Source: Orthonyx spaldingii (Eukaryota; Chordata; Aves; Passeriformes; Orthonychidae). From it: a stretch of DNA of 64,000 bases. This document shows positions 34,518 to 46,500 of the stretch, piece by piece (the stretch's first letter is position 1; each line of letters begins with the position of its first letter). A program made the position numbers and the translations under genes. The notes below the pieces were generated by a model. That model was not told where the DNA came from. It was given only the letters and a program-made list of their open reading frames with translations, and searched no databases. Location: contig VZTJ01004286.1 of NCBI GenBank assembly GCA_013397795.1, positions 4,005,753-4,069,752 on the forward strand, read 5' to 3'.

Positions 34518-37500
34518 GTCTTCAAGGCTGGAGTTACCTACAGGTGCTGACCTAGGGCTCAACTGAGTTTTTGAAGTGTATTTTGTTGTTAAAGTGTGGC
34601 TTTTTGTCAGTTTGATGGAAGGTAAGGGTTGCTGTCTGTTTACCAAGAAATAACTTGTTTTAGTTCATGGAAAGTTACAACTCCTACAGAAATAGAAGCT
34701 TTGTTCACACAGGGCAAAACCAGCGTAAGGTGTGAAACTTCCACAGCCACAGGAGAGGTGCTGCTTCGTTGTTTCTTTGCTGCTGCTCCTCTAAGGTATA
34801 TGTGCATATAAAAAATTAAATAATTACAGCAACCTGCAACAAGGGTAGCTGCTCTACATAAATACATGCCCAAGGTTAAAGAATGGCTTAAATTAAAATA
34901 TAGTTTATTTTGAAGCCAAACTTACTTTAAAAGAGTGAAGTATGAAGTAGGACTACTTTAGCAGGGAAAGAATTAGCCAGGCTTTTAGCAAAAATACTCT
35001 TCATTTTTAAATTCTTACAATTTTATAACAGACTTGATTTGATTTTATAGAAGAGAAATAAACCATACACAACCAAAGCAGACAAATGAAATTAGCATTT
35101 ATTTCTGAAGCACTAAACTCACAATACAAGGTTGTACTGAAAGAGAAACTAAGTAAATGATGCTGTAGGTTGCTTAATCGTCCCCCAGACCCACAGGGAA
35201 CAATGATTTCACACCAGAATACTCATTAAGAAAACTCTGCAGATAACAAAAGGTGCAATTACAAGCAAGTTTAAGCAGCATAGTATAAGGTGCTTTGTTT
35301 CAGCATTTGTAGGATGGATTTACCCATGAACAGACAGATTGAAGAAATTTCACTTTTACAGATCGTAACAAATGAGAGAATCTAAAATTCATTCACATGC
35401 TAGTTGGTAATTGGAAAGTGCTTCCTAGAAAAATGATTCACAAAGTAAAGATCATACTTTTACACAGTTCATTGTGTGCTCTTCAATTGTAAAATTTAAA
35501 TTTTGGGTAATAATGTACATTATTATATATCAATTATAGAGATAGATTTAATTGCAGAATAGTACATGGGTTAAATTTTCTTATAAAAGAATATTCCAGT
35601 ATTTCACCCCATAAGAATACACAATCACATCTCAATCATAAATTAATCTTTGATTTCTGAAACATATCAAAATCCAATTATTTTTATTTATTACTTCACC
35701 CCACATAGTGCTTCTTTCACCCATGGTCTGTGCTAAATTCTTTGAGGTTTCTGTGATGTAATCAAAAGGGGACAAGCATTTTTCAGCAGTAGAAAATGGT
35801 TTTGGGGGAAAATCTGTTAAAAAGGCCATCAAAAGGACAGTAAATGATCGAAAACTGAATTTTAAAACTAGTGCAATAAGAGGAGGCAATGCTTAGCAAC
35901 ATAGTTTGAAGTGTTTGGCACCACAAATTATTTCAATTTTTATGCTGGAAAATGTACTTGGAGAAAATTCTATTTCCATGTTAAAAGTAGGAAAACACAT
36001 GCAGTGTTAACTGGAAAAACAACCCAAAACAATCACTCCCTGCTCTCTCAAACTGCAATTGCTGTTAGTTAGTGCTGGAGATGCTATAGGATAAACCATG
36101 GCTAAACACAGGGGCTTGACACAGCATTGCTCCAGGTTTTATAGAAACTGGACACCCCCTGAAATGGGGCTGACAAAATATTTACAAAACCTAATTCCAT
36201 TTAAAAATCAGCAAATGCCTCAAATATAGGAATGCACCAGGCACTTCAGAACCATGAAATAACTAATCCCTACAGACTCGGCAGGCAGGGGGAAATTCCT
36301 CTTTTACAGTTCGTTCAACACCAGATGAAGGCAAAGCTATTTTCAAGTTCATTTCAGGTGTGTTTTGCATGGTAAGTCTTATCCTTCTGAATCACTAACA
36401 TGCACAGAACTGGAACTGCAACCAGTTGGGTGAGGCTGCTGGCATGTTTTATTTATCAGTGTGGTTCAGCTCCCCAAGCCCTAATTAAAGTTTACACAAC
36501 CCTGTGTGCCCTAACGTGCCAGAATTCCTGTAGCTGCTGCAGTGCTCCTAAAGCCACTTGAAGTTTTTAACATTTTTTACAAGGAATCCACAACATGCAA
36601 AGTAAATATGAATGGATTGTTGTTACATCACTGTATTACTTGTCAAATTTATTCTTTCTTACTCCTTGTGGAAAAGTGCCAAAGAGCATCAAGCTTTAGG
36701 CTGTCACCTCCATCGAAGCACTGCAGGTCTCAACAACACCCAGCTGTGGTGCCTGAGCCTGCCAAGGTGTTTTAAAACATATTAATGGCAACTCCCTTTG
36801 CAAGCACACTTTATGCTTGGCATTCAGGGAGGGAGACACCAGCTGTGCAGTGATCTCCATCCTACTGCCTTCCTAACAATTATGTGCATTTTTTCTTTAC
36901 CTGATGGTTCTGGGCAGTCCCAACAGTGCTTGGGTGCAGCCCCGCAGCCCTGGACCATCTCTCTTAGAACAGGGTGATAGTTTCACTGCCAAAAAGGACA
37001 GAAGCTATGCCAGGAAGGTGGTAATATCTGAAATAAAAGAACTGCAGATAACCACTGCTACATCTCATCTGTCCATCACTTCTTGTGCTGTGCCAGAAAC
37101 TAATGGGCTTACACCATTCAAACACCTTACAGTCCTTAATTCTTATAGGATTATTTGATATAAATGCTAAAAACAGCTGAAGTGCTAACCCTTTATAGGG
37201 TGCTTTTGTATTTTTCCTCATTTAGAGAATCTCTTACAAATCAACATTGATTTTAATGAGATATTCTATGTGTTTTCAACTCTAAACAGAGGATTTGGCA
37301 CTCAATGATAAAACCCTTCATCTTTACACACACCTTTCCTGGTCAGTACTGGCTTGCTCATTCTATAACACAAAGACTACTTGGGAAAGGAAGTTGGGTG
37401 TGCAGAATCCCTCACTGTTCTTTCCAAAAATGAATTTGCAAAAAGCTGCCAGAGGATGGAAACATCCTGGCTGGCTAGTGATTGACAACGCAAGCCCTCC

Positions 37501-40500
37501 ACAGGCTGCCCAGGCTTCACCCACAAAGCAGATCTACCTCATGAATCAAAGACATTTGTGCTTTGAGCCTAACCCATAATCAGCACAGATACCTGGATTA
37601 TTTCCTAGCAACAACACTACAAGCCTGTCAACAACCCTATGTACCAAAACAGTGCTTTATAAACACAATTAGAATGCTCCTTCAGAGTTATGTATTGCAC
37701 TTAAACAGTATTTATGATCACAATTCTATGAATGCACAATGGTGCTCAAGTTTTAATTACTTCTAGATGGAAAAAAAATTTTAAAATCTAATTTTTCTAC
37801 TTCCTTACTGTGCAGAGCCATTAGGATAATTCAGCAGGAATATATGATGGAAGTTTAAAAAATTTTAACTTGAAATCTGTTCAGAACACTGGCTCCCACA
37901 ACTGTGCTTCAGAAAAGTAAAATCCATGGCTACAAAAGCTGGACTATGAGCTTACTAAATACCTGCAATTACCAGCATATTCACATCTTTGAACTTTGCT
38001 TTTTCCTTTCCACTTTGCTGTACGACATCAGAAAATACTATGCAACCTTCAAGTGAATGAGCAGGTGTGTGTTTTACTGCAGAGCTTACACAAATCTACA
38101 CAGCAGCTTAGGATGGGGCCTTGAACACTTGAAGGGCTGACCATGAGAGCCAGGGGATAAAGCAGGACACAAAATGCCCCAGCCCACACAGCTGACACCC
38201 AAGAGAGCAAAATGCCACCCTCAGAAATTGAGTGGGGAAGGAAATGTCAGAGTTCCAAAGAGATGAAGATGGTAGAAACAAACCAGGCTGATTGCCATGG
38301 GTTAGGGCAATGTGTGCTCACTGCCTTGGTGCTCAGTCTGTGTCCCAGGCCCTGACTCCATCACCTCAGACCAGGGACAGCTCCCTGAAAAACCCACACA
38401 GCTGGCACATCTGGAGCATCACTGCCATCTCTTTTTCAAATGTTACTATTTGCAAAGCCATCCAGGGGATGTAACTACATAGAACCTTTCAGGTCTAAAT
38501 AAATTCTCGTGACTAAAGGCAAATTCTTTTAAAATGAATTTAATTTAGGCTCATCTTAAGTTAACTAAGCATTAAATGAATTTAAAATTTCTTTCTTCTC
38601 ACAGTATTTCCTGTTTGAAACTACAGCTCACTATGCAAGAGTGGCTTGAAAATTAATTTACTATGAGCAATTAACACTTTATACTGGAATTACTCATTGA
38701 TAGCTCTGCTCATACCTGTTCCACTCAGCATTGAACAGAAACAGTGTATTTAAAACAAAATACTGTAAAATATTAGCTTCTCTCCATCTCTAATAAACTA
38801 ATTTAGGTCAACATTAAAAAACTATCCTAGACTGATTGTTTTGCACAGTCATTATCTGCAGCCTAGAACAATCAATGAGTAAATGTCTGGTTAGTGCTGA
38901 TGATAAATGATGACTATATTTCTAAGGATATGCTAACAGGACATCTCTATACATACTGGTGAGAAAATAACCCTGCAAGCTTTTATACAGGCTGAATTCT
39001 AATATGAGCAGTCTGTACAATCAGAAGAACTACTCATCTTATAAATTATGTGGATGTCTAATTATTTGCAAAACCAGGCCTCAACATAGCTGTCACTGAA
39101 TTCCTTGATCACTCGGAGCTGTACATTTGCCACTGTGTAAGAAATCTGTTGAGCCATTGAGGTGGAAGCTTCTGCCTGGATCTTGTGATATTAAAAGGAG
39201 AGCATCCATCTGAAACTGGCATTGGTTGTAGCTGCCATGCCAGGCAGTGTCACACACCCCCAGCCCAGGCTCACCACAAACTTCCATTCCAACCACACTC
39301 CAGTGGTTCTGTACCTGAATATTTCCTTACAGCTCAAGATACAGAAATGATGCAAAACCTATCACAGACCTGCCCACACAGCTGGTTTTATCCCATCCTT
39401 TCCTCTTCCTGCCACATCTGCAGATACAAAGGACTCCATCTGTTCTATCCAAAAGGTTGGATTCCTTTTTGGACAAAGCACAAGTAGAAGTCAGGGGGTA
39501 ACAAACCTGTTTTCACAGGAAAGAAAGGAGGAAATGGATGCTTGCAGGACATAAATCTTGTATTTGAAAGGTCTCATTGACAAAAACCTAGCAAAGGTTT
39601 TACCCTCCATCAAGAAATATGATGGGTTAATGGGTAAAGAATGGATTTACAATGCAGCCTGTTTAAAAACCCTTCAAATACAAGACAACTGGCACTTTAT
39701 GTCAGTGGAGGTGGCCAAGCTTCCTCAGGGGAGTGCCCTGCTCCTGCTGCAAAGCAGGGATGCTGAATGATATGAGCCAGACGGATCAGGGGAGGCTGCA
39801 CACCCATTCTGATCACTCTGAAACCCCAAACAAACCCTGAAGCTGACAAGTGTCACAATTCTATTCTTTTGGATGAAATCTTGACAGCTCCCTTCAGCCC
39901 AGTGTTCTGCAAAAGGGCCTTGCCCTGAGCAGTTTCCATTAAGGATTAGGGTAGGATGGAGACTGGTGGAGAAAAAGCAAGGGGGAGAACCATGGAATGT
40001 ATCTCCTTTCTGAGCTAAGATCCTGGGGCCTCCTGCATTCCTTCCTGCAGAAGCTGAAATACCACAAGCATTACTGGGAGGGGTAGCCTCTGGTAGACAC
40101 CAGAAGTCTGGACACAGAAAGCAAAATTCCAGGAAATAAAGCTAATAAAAAGGATTTCTTGCAGACACATCCAGTGGGAACAAGTGTTAAAATCCAATTA
40201 AAATCTTTAATACTACTTCTTTTGCAAGAGGGTGCAGCCTAAGGTGTGGGAAAGCCATGGGAAATGGTAGCATAAGCCTGGGAAAACCTCACTTATCTGA
40301 ACAGCAAGTGGCTGGTATGTAAAATGGTTCTGGAGGACTGTTAGTAAGTATTATATTGCTTTTTTGAGAAAATTCATAAGCTTCCCAAGTAGACTTCAGT
40401 TGCACTTGGAAATTTTCCAGCCTACTTTCACATACAAGTGTGAATTTTTTAAAATTGATTTTATTGACACAGCTACACTGGCAAACACTCCCATACAAGT

Positions 40501-41691
40501 GCACTTCTATCAGTGCAGGTTGGTAGAGCTGTGTCTGCTCTTAAGTTCCAGTTAATTGCCAAAATCACCGAAGAAGAAAAAAACCTTTCAATATGCATAA
40601 GGCCCACATTCTAAGTGTTGCATTCATGAATATTTAAAGCATAACTCATTATCTGTGGCTCTCCCAAACCCAAGGGAATGTTACATACCAGAAGAACAGG
40701 ACCAGATGTGCCTTACTGGGGTCTGCTCTGAGTTCCTGGCACCTGGCAGTGATTATGGCTGAGCTGGACGCAAACACTAGCTGGAGAAGCTCTCCTGAAA
40801 GCTGTCTCATAAAGCAAAATTAAAGCAGCCATGAAATTCTCATGCATGTAACACTGATTAACTACAGGTCTAAATAAGACCCCTAAGTCCACGTTTTCTA
40901 ACACACCTTAAGCCATTATCAAACCACATGTACGTATCCCTAATTTTTACATTGCCTAAGAACAGTACAATCAGAAGACAGATTAAAAATTAGCCAGTAA
41001 GATTTCTGTATAAAAATAATAAAACTTTAAGACAAAAGCCAAAGGATAAATATCTAAGATATCTTTAGTCTTCAGTTAGCTCATCAAAACAGAACATATC
41101 CTTTAGAACATATGTTACAGATATGCTACACTGTGTATCTTACAGAAATGCTACAAGTGGGAACCCACTGTCTCCATCATTTGAATGTCTTTCAAATGAA
41201 CATTAGCAAACGTTGGAACTTCAACTAAGAAGTTTATTTTACAACAGAAACTGAAAACAGAAAAAAAAACAAATTAGAAAGTGCTTAGCAACTTCTCTCC
41301 AAAATAAATCCAGGCATCAATTCATCCTCTAAAGCTTTGGTGCCATTTGGATAAGGGTTCTCACCACATACTGGTGTGTAACAGCAATGTGTTGTCCTAA
41401 CTTGCAGCTTCAGTGGTTAATAAAAACATTAATAGCATCTGCTATTAGCAAGCTTAAACAGTTGTAATTAAAAACAATGATTCTAATGCTGACCTCTGGA
41501 AGGTAATGGTAGAAAATTTGTTGCTTGTGGAAACAAAGCAATAGTCTAATTAAAGGAAAATGAAACACAGATTTTTCTGTAATCCAAATTTCCTCTTTAA
41601 GGTCATCAGTTAAATAATATACATATTAATCTGTCTGTCACAAACCTGCCTTTTAGCCAGTGTATGTGCATTGACTCCTTTTGATCTAGGG

Positions 41692-42603
41692 CAGCAGTTC
41701 TCAAACTTTAGGTCAGTTCCTCTTCTCTTCAGGAATACTGTACAGTCCCTCTGAACACCTCCCTACACCATCATATATTATGCATTAATTTGCATAAAAT
41801 ACAAAAAAATACATTATTTGCAGACACATACACATATTTAATTCAAATATACACAATGACTATCAGCACACGTACCCTTCTCTCCCTACACAAGAGCTTA
41901 GGGATCCAGGTCTGTACATAAGGGGAGTGGAGCTGCAAAAGGGAGGGAACAGAAGTACAAAATACATCCATGAGCATCCGTGCACAGGTGGTGGGGAAGC
42001 AAAGGCCAAGAAGGTGCTGCTGCCTCAGAGGCCAGGCAGCTTCCAAGAGCATCAGGGAAACATATTTGTTCCACAGAGTGTGAGAGAGGGATGATGGAGA
42101 GGGACACTGAAATCCCACCACCTGGGACTGCAGCATCCAAGACAAAATCTCCTGCCAGAGGGACAAAGCAGGGCCCTGGGGGTTTCTCCCAGAGCTGCCA
42201 ACGCTGGCATTCCTCCTGCTGAGCTGCAGCTCCAGGCTCCCTCATGGCAGCAGCAGCTGCTCCTGCACAGAGCTCAGAAGGGGTCTCCCTGCTCCTTCCT
42301 CAAGGTACAGCAAGCACAGCTCACACTGGCCGCTGGACAAGTAAAAGGTGCTTGGAAGCTTCCAGTGAGGCAATGGGAATGCACTACAGGGAAAGACATG
42401 TTAGAAGAGGTATCAAGAAAAAGAACATCTGAGCTATGCTGTCCCTTCTCTACCCCCAGTCTCTAGAGTCACTTGTCTCCACATAAGCTGGTGCTGGCTG
42501 CAGTTTTCAGCCCCTCACACTCAGGCATTTGGGAACCTGAACCCTGAGTGCTCACACACCTCCTCCTCAGGGTCCACTCTGAACCCCCATTTGAGAACTG
42601 CTG
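41692..42603. mobile_element. hAT/Charlie-like non-autonomous DNA transposon
   Basis: A 912-base unit begins CAGCAGTTCTCAAACTTTAG and ends with the inverse of CAGCAGTTCTCAAATGGGGG, giving inverted termini of about 15-18 bases of the Charlie type (CAGNGGTTCTCAAA). The flanking 8-mers ATCTAGGG (41684-41691) and GTCTAGCT (42604-42611) share TCTAG and both fit the nnnTAnnn target rule of the Buster/Charlie hAT group, so they are probably a decayed target duplication. The interior has no intact transposase; its open frames look unrelated to coding. It lies 0.76 kb beyond the PHC3 stop. Confidence 0.82.
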
Positions 42604-43364
42604 GTCTAGCTTAACTAGCAGCATGTGAAACTACGAACCTAACACTTAATGCCCCCTTAAGTGCATAGCAGCATTCAAAGAGTAAAGTAACATGTGCTTC
42701 AGTTACCTCTGGCAGGAGTGTCAGTAGCCTGATCATGAGGATTTTGATGAGACATCTACATGGTTTATAGTATTTTACAGACTTCAAGAAAATACTATAG
42801 TGGCAGAGATGAGGGTAAGCCTACACAAGGAAAACCAGCTGCCAACCTACCCCTTACAAACAATTTGCTCGAGACTAAAACAAACTCAGAGAGCACAACT
42901 AAATGCATAGCATTTTACTGGTACTAGTGCTTCCACAGGGCCTGTGGACACTTCTGTTAGTTCAGTCCAAACACTGCTGTATGTGGGGAAAATCTTTCAG
43001 AATACAGCAACACCATTTAAATGGTGTCTAGACTGGGGTGGGGACTGGGGTGTCAATCATAACTCATTAGATGAAGTACATGTTGGGGAATATTTAACCT
43101 ATCACACCATATTTCACTTCATGTTTTTCCATGAAAAACTTCAACTCAAAGCATTACTCAGGCTTTTTCATGAACCCATTAGTTGTTGAAAACTACAGAG
43201 GACTCCTGGTATAATCAAAGGAACATTTTAAAGTCTTTCTGTGGGAAGAACCCCACCTATTTAACAAAACATCACAGTAACACTCATGCCACAGTGAAGA
43301 TGTGGGCATATTACTGTCAGTTCTGTCACTGAGGAACTGTTGTTTAAACCTTCATGTTCACCTC

Positions 43365-43519
43365 CTAGGACTCTTTCAAGGAGTTGATACGTGCACAGAT
43401 TTTCAATGCAGGTCCAAGCTTAATATTCATTGCACTCATAAGGTGATCCTCCTTCAACAAGAGGAGAGCTTGTCCATCAATTTCTTGTGCTCTAAATTCA
43501 TCTGCAATATCTTGACAAC
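43365..43519 (-). CDS. PHC3: PHC3 last coding exon (SAM domain)
   Basis: Reads CQDIADEFRAQEIDGQALLL, then LKEDHLMSAMNIKLGPALKI and INSLKES before TAG. This is the rest of the SAM domain, including the helix that forms the polymer interface in Polyhomeotic proteins. A 3.9 kb intron with the assembly gap separates it from the preceding exon. Confidence 0.97.
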
Positions 43520-46500
43520 CTAAAAGGCAATAAAAAATACAATTACTGGTTTAGAAATGTCCATCCTTAGATCCAATGATTTTGTCCACACTAGAGCTTT
43601 TCAGCTACACATTTTCCAGTGCTCATCCCTTCAGCTTGTTGAACCCATATTACATGCAGGAGTTCTATATTATGATGGGAATTCTGAAATAATCTGAATG
43701 TTATTTTTACTACAGCCTCTAATTACACTGTATTTATTGGAGAATTACTCATTGGGAATTTCAAGTCCCAGCAAAGATAGAATTTTCACTTCATTAAGAG
43801 GAACAACCTCTCATCATTAGAAGAGATTGGGAAAACAGCAGTGAAATAGCAATCAGGAACATAATTCAAGTGGGTTCTTTCCAGCAACAGAAAGATACTA
43901 TTATCTAATTCTAGAAAAGGTAACTATATTATACTGCTACATGGAACTTAATGAGACCATCTACATAGCTACAATTTCCAAAAGGAGTTAATTCCATCTG
44001 TGTGTTACACCACTGGGTTAAGGAAACAAAGTTTCAATGTATGGGCTTTGGCAGAACCATCTCATGAAGGTATTCGTCATTACCAGAGTGAATATTCTAC
44101 ACACAGCAGTAATTCACTTCACAAGTACAACTTTAAACTGGTTGGACCTTTTTTGCCATGTTAAATCCCTTTTCTCAACATGAAATACCAGTCTCAGGTT
44201 ACAAGTTGTTGTAAGTCTGAAGCTTACAGCATAACAAAAGACTCTCCATGGGTTGGACTGTCCCGAGTGACTGAGGGCCCTTTTCCACTGAAGAACACTG
44301 TGGAAATAAAGGTTCCTCCAAAGATGTTCTGGACATGTGTTTGGCAGAATCAGCCAGTTGTGCCTGGCTCTATGGCACCTCTGTTAGAGGGATAAATGTC
44401 TCCTAACAATGTCCATGAGAGCATTCATTGTCAGTTGTTTATTTGAAGCTTCTTTCCCCCAGCCATGTTTTTCAAGGGTTTTTTTAACATATTTGTGTTC
44501 TCAATCCAGAAGTCTCTCAATCTGCCTCAGAGCCTTTCAGACACTCTCAAACCCATGCTCCACCTTCCATTCCTGATTTCAATTATTCCTCAAATAAGCC
44601 CATTTTTTCCTTTTTTCCATTTTCTCACTTTAGAAGCATACATTACAGAGATATGAAGAGCTTTTCTACCTAGATGACAGCAACTAATTTCCTATTCTCT
44701 TGTGTGTTCAGATTTAAATTCTAAAAAGAACAGTCTCATTTCCTGATGGATTTACAAAAGTGTACAAGGCAAATGGAAAGGAAACGTGGAAGGACTATCA
44801 ACATTCAAACCCAAATTCATTTGGATTATTACTGTGTGAAGGTTGTAACATTCAAGGTTGGGAAAAGTTAGTTTTTCACAAAGGATAAAGCATAATTTTT
44901 TCTTAATGATTTGTTAAACAGACCTCCAGCAACAATTAGCTCTAACATCACCATAAAGATTTTCTTACTGAAGTGCTGACAACATATTTAACACCTCTAA
45001 GTCAAGTATTGAGCATTTCTGGGAAAGGTACCATGGCATGTCCGACTTGAGACCTGAGTGTTGTGATTGTCAGACCACAGCTTTTACAAAGAATCTGAGA
45101 GATCAAGAGAAGTTCTTGCTTTTAGGTACAAAACTGGTCCTATTGAAATAGGAAACTGGATGTTTGTTGTTGCCAGCTCTTTCCTTTAAGCAGGACATGA
45201 AGCATTTCCATGCAACTTCTTAAAATACGCTTCACGAAAGTCATTCTTGGAAAAGCAGAGGATGGAAGTTAAATGTATTTCAGTTCCCTCATCCAAGCAC
45301 ATCTGGGTGTATTCTTAACCACTTTTGTAATTGCTTATTGTGCAATAACTTGGCCAAAAAAAAAAAAAAANNNNNNNNNNNNNNNNNNNNNNNNNNNNNN
45401 NNNNNNNNNNNNNNNNGCGGATGAAAATTACATTTATCTTGCAACTGAAGAAAGAAAGGAGAACAATTCTGCTCAGCTTAAGCTGTTCTGTTTCTTCCCC
45501 CAGAAGAAGCAGCTAACAGTGCAAATGTCCTGGACATTGACTTCTCCAAAGGCTCCAGAGGAACTCGGGAAAAGCCTGACAAGGACAGAGTCCATTTCAG
45601 CTACTGACTGCACAGCAAGCTGTAAACAGAAACAGATGTCCCTAATGTTTATGGAAAAGTGACAAACCACCATCTCCTACAACATGGCAGATGGGCTGCA
45701 CAGACTGCACCAAGTAGATATAGAATATAAAATGCCATAATGAAAATCATCTGTATTATTTCCTGCATTAATCAATCTTGGAAGTATATGATAAAATATT
45801 TTTTAAGAGAATGACTTGAGAATATACTGAATAACCCCCAAATTACCAAAAAACTCGAATGCAGTGACATAGCAATAAACATTCTCGCAGGTTGTGAATA
45901 TAAATTTAAGTATTTATTGAACTTTAAAAAAAAAAGTATTTGAGAAACTAGGCATTCATATGGCTAGGAATGAGTAATTACAATAAATTTTCATTAAATA
46001 CAGATAAATATAAAATTTGTTTAAAATCAAAGATCACCTTGTTTATAGAATACAAAAAACTAAGCCAGATCCAGCAGCTGGTAAAATATTGTAAAAGTAA
46101 TGGCTTCAAAACAGAAACCACATTTCTAGAATAAAATTTCTGGTTTCATACTTGCAAGTGAATTGTATTTATGTGGCAATTCCATTATTCTAGCACATGA
46201 ACTACCATTTTCTGAGAGTCTAGGATTAGTTATTGAAATAACTTGAGCCTCAAATCTATAAAAACAGTAACTGAAAGCAGCAGTGATGTCGCTGCACTCT
46301 GTTAACACAGTTCCAGTACAGAAACAGGAATGACCACATCCTAAACCTAAGGAGCTCTGCTTGCTTTTACAGACATCACTGCAGGTTCCCAGAAGCAGAC
46401 AGTGTTACTGAACTGCAATAACCTATCAGAAGCAAGGATGACTTTTGCTGATTTTAGACATCTCTTACTCAATTCTTGGCCTGACCTACTACAAAAGCTT

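Larger units (their letters stand above)
34181..43364. other. Convergent 3' regions of GPR160 and PHC3
   Basis: 9.2 kb between the two stop codons. Both 3' UTRs must end here, facing each other. Apart from the hAT element there is no gene or recognisable repeat; AT-rich TTTATT words offer many minus-strand polyadenylation signals, so the PHC3 end cannot be fixed. Confidence 0.75.
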
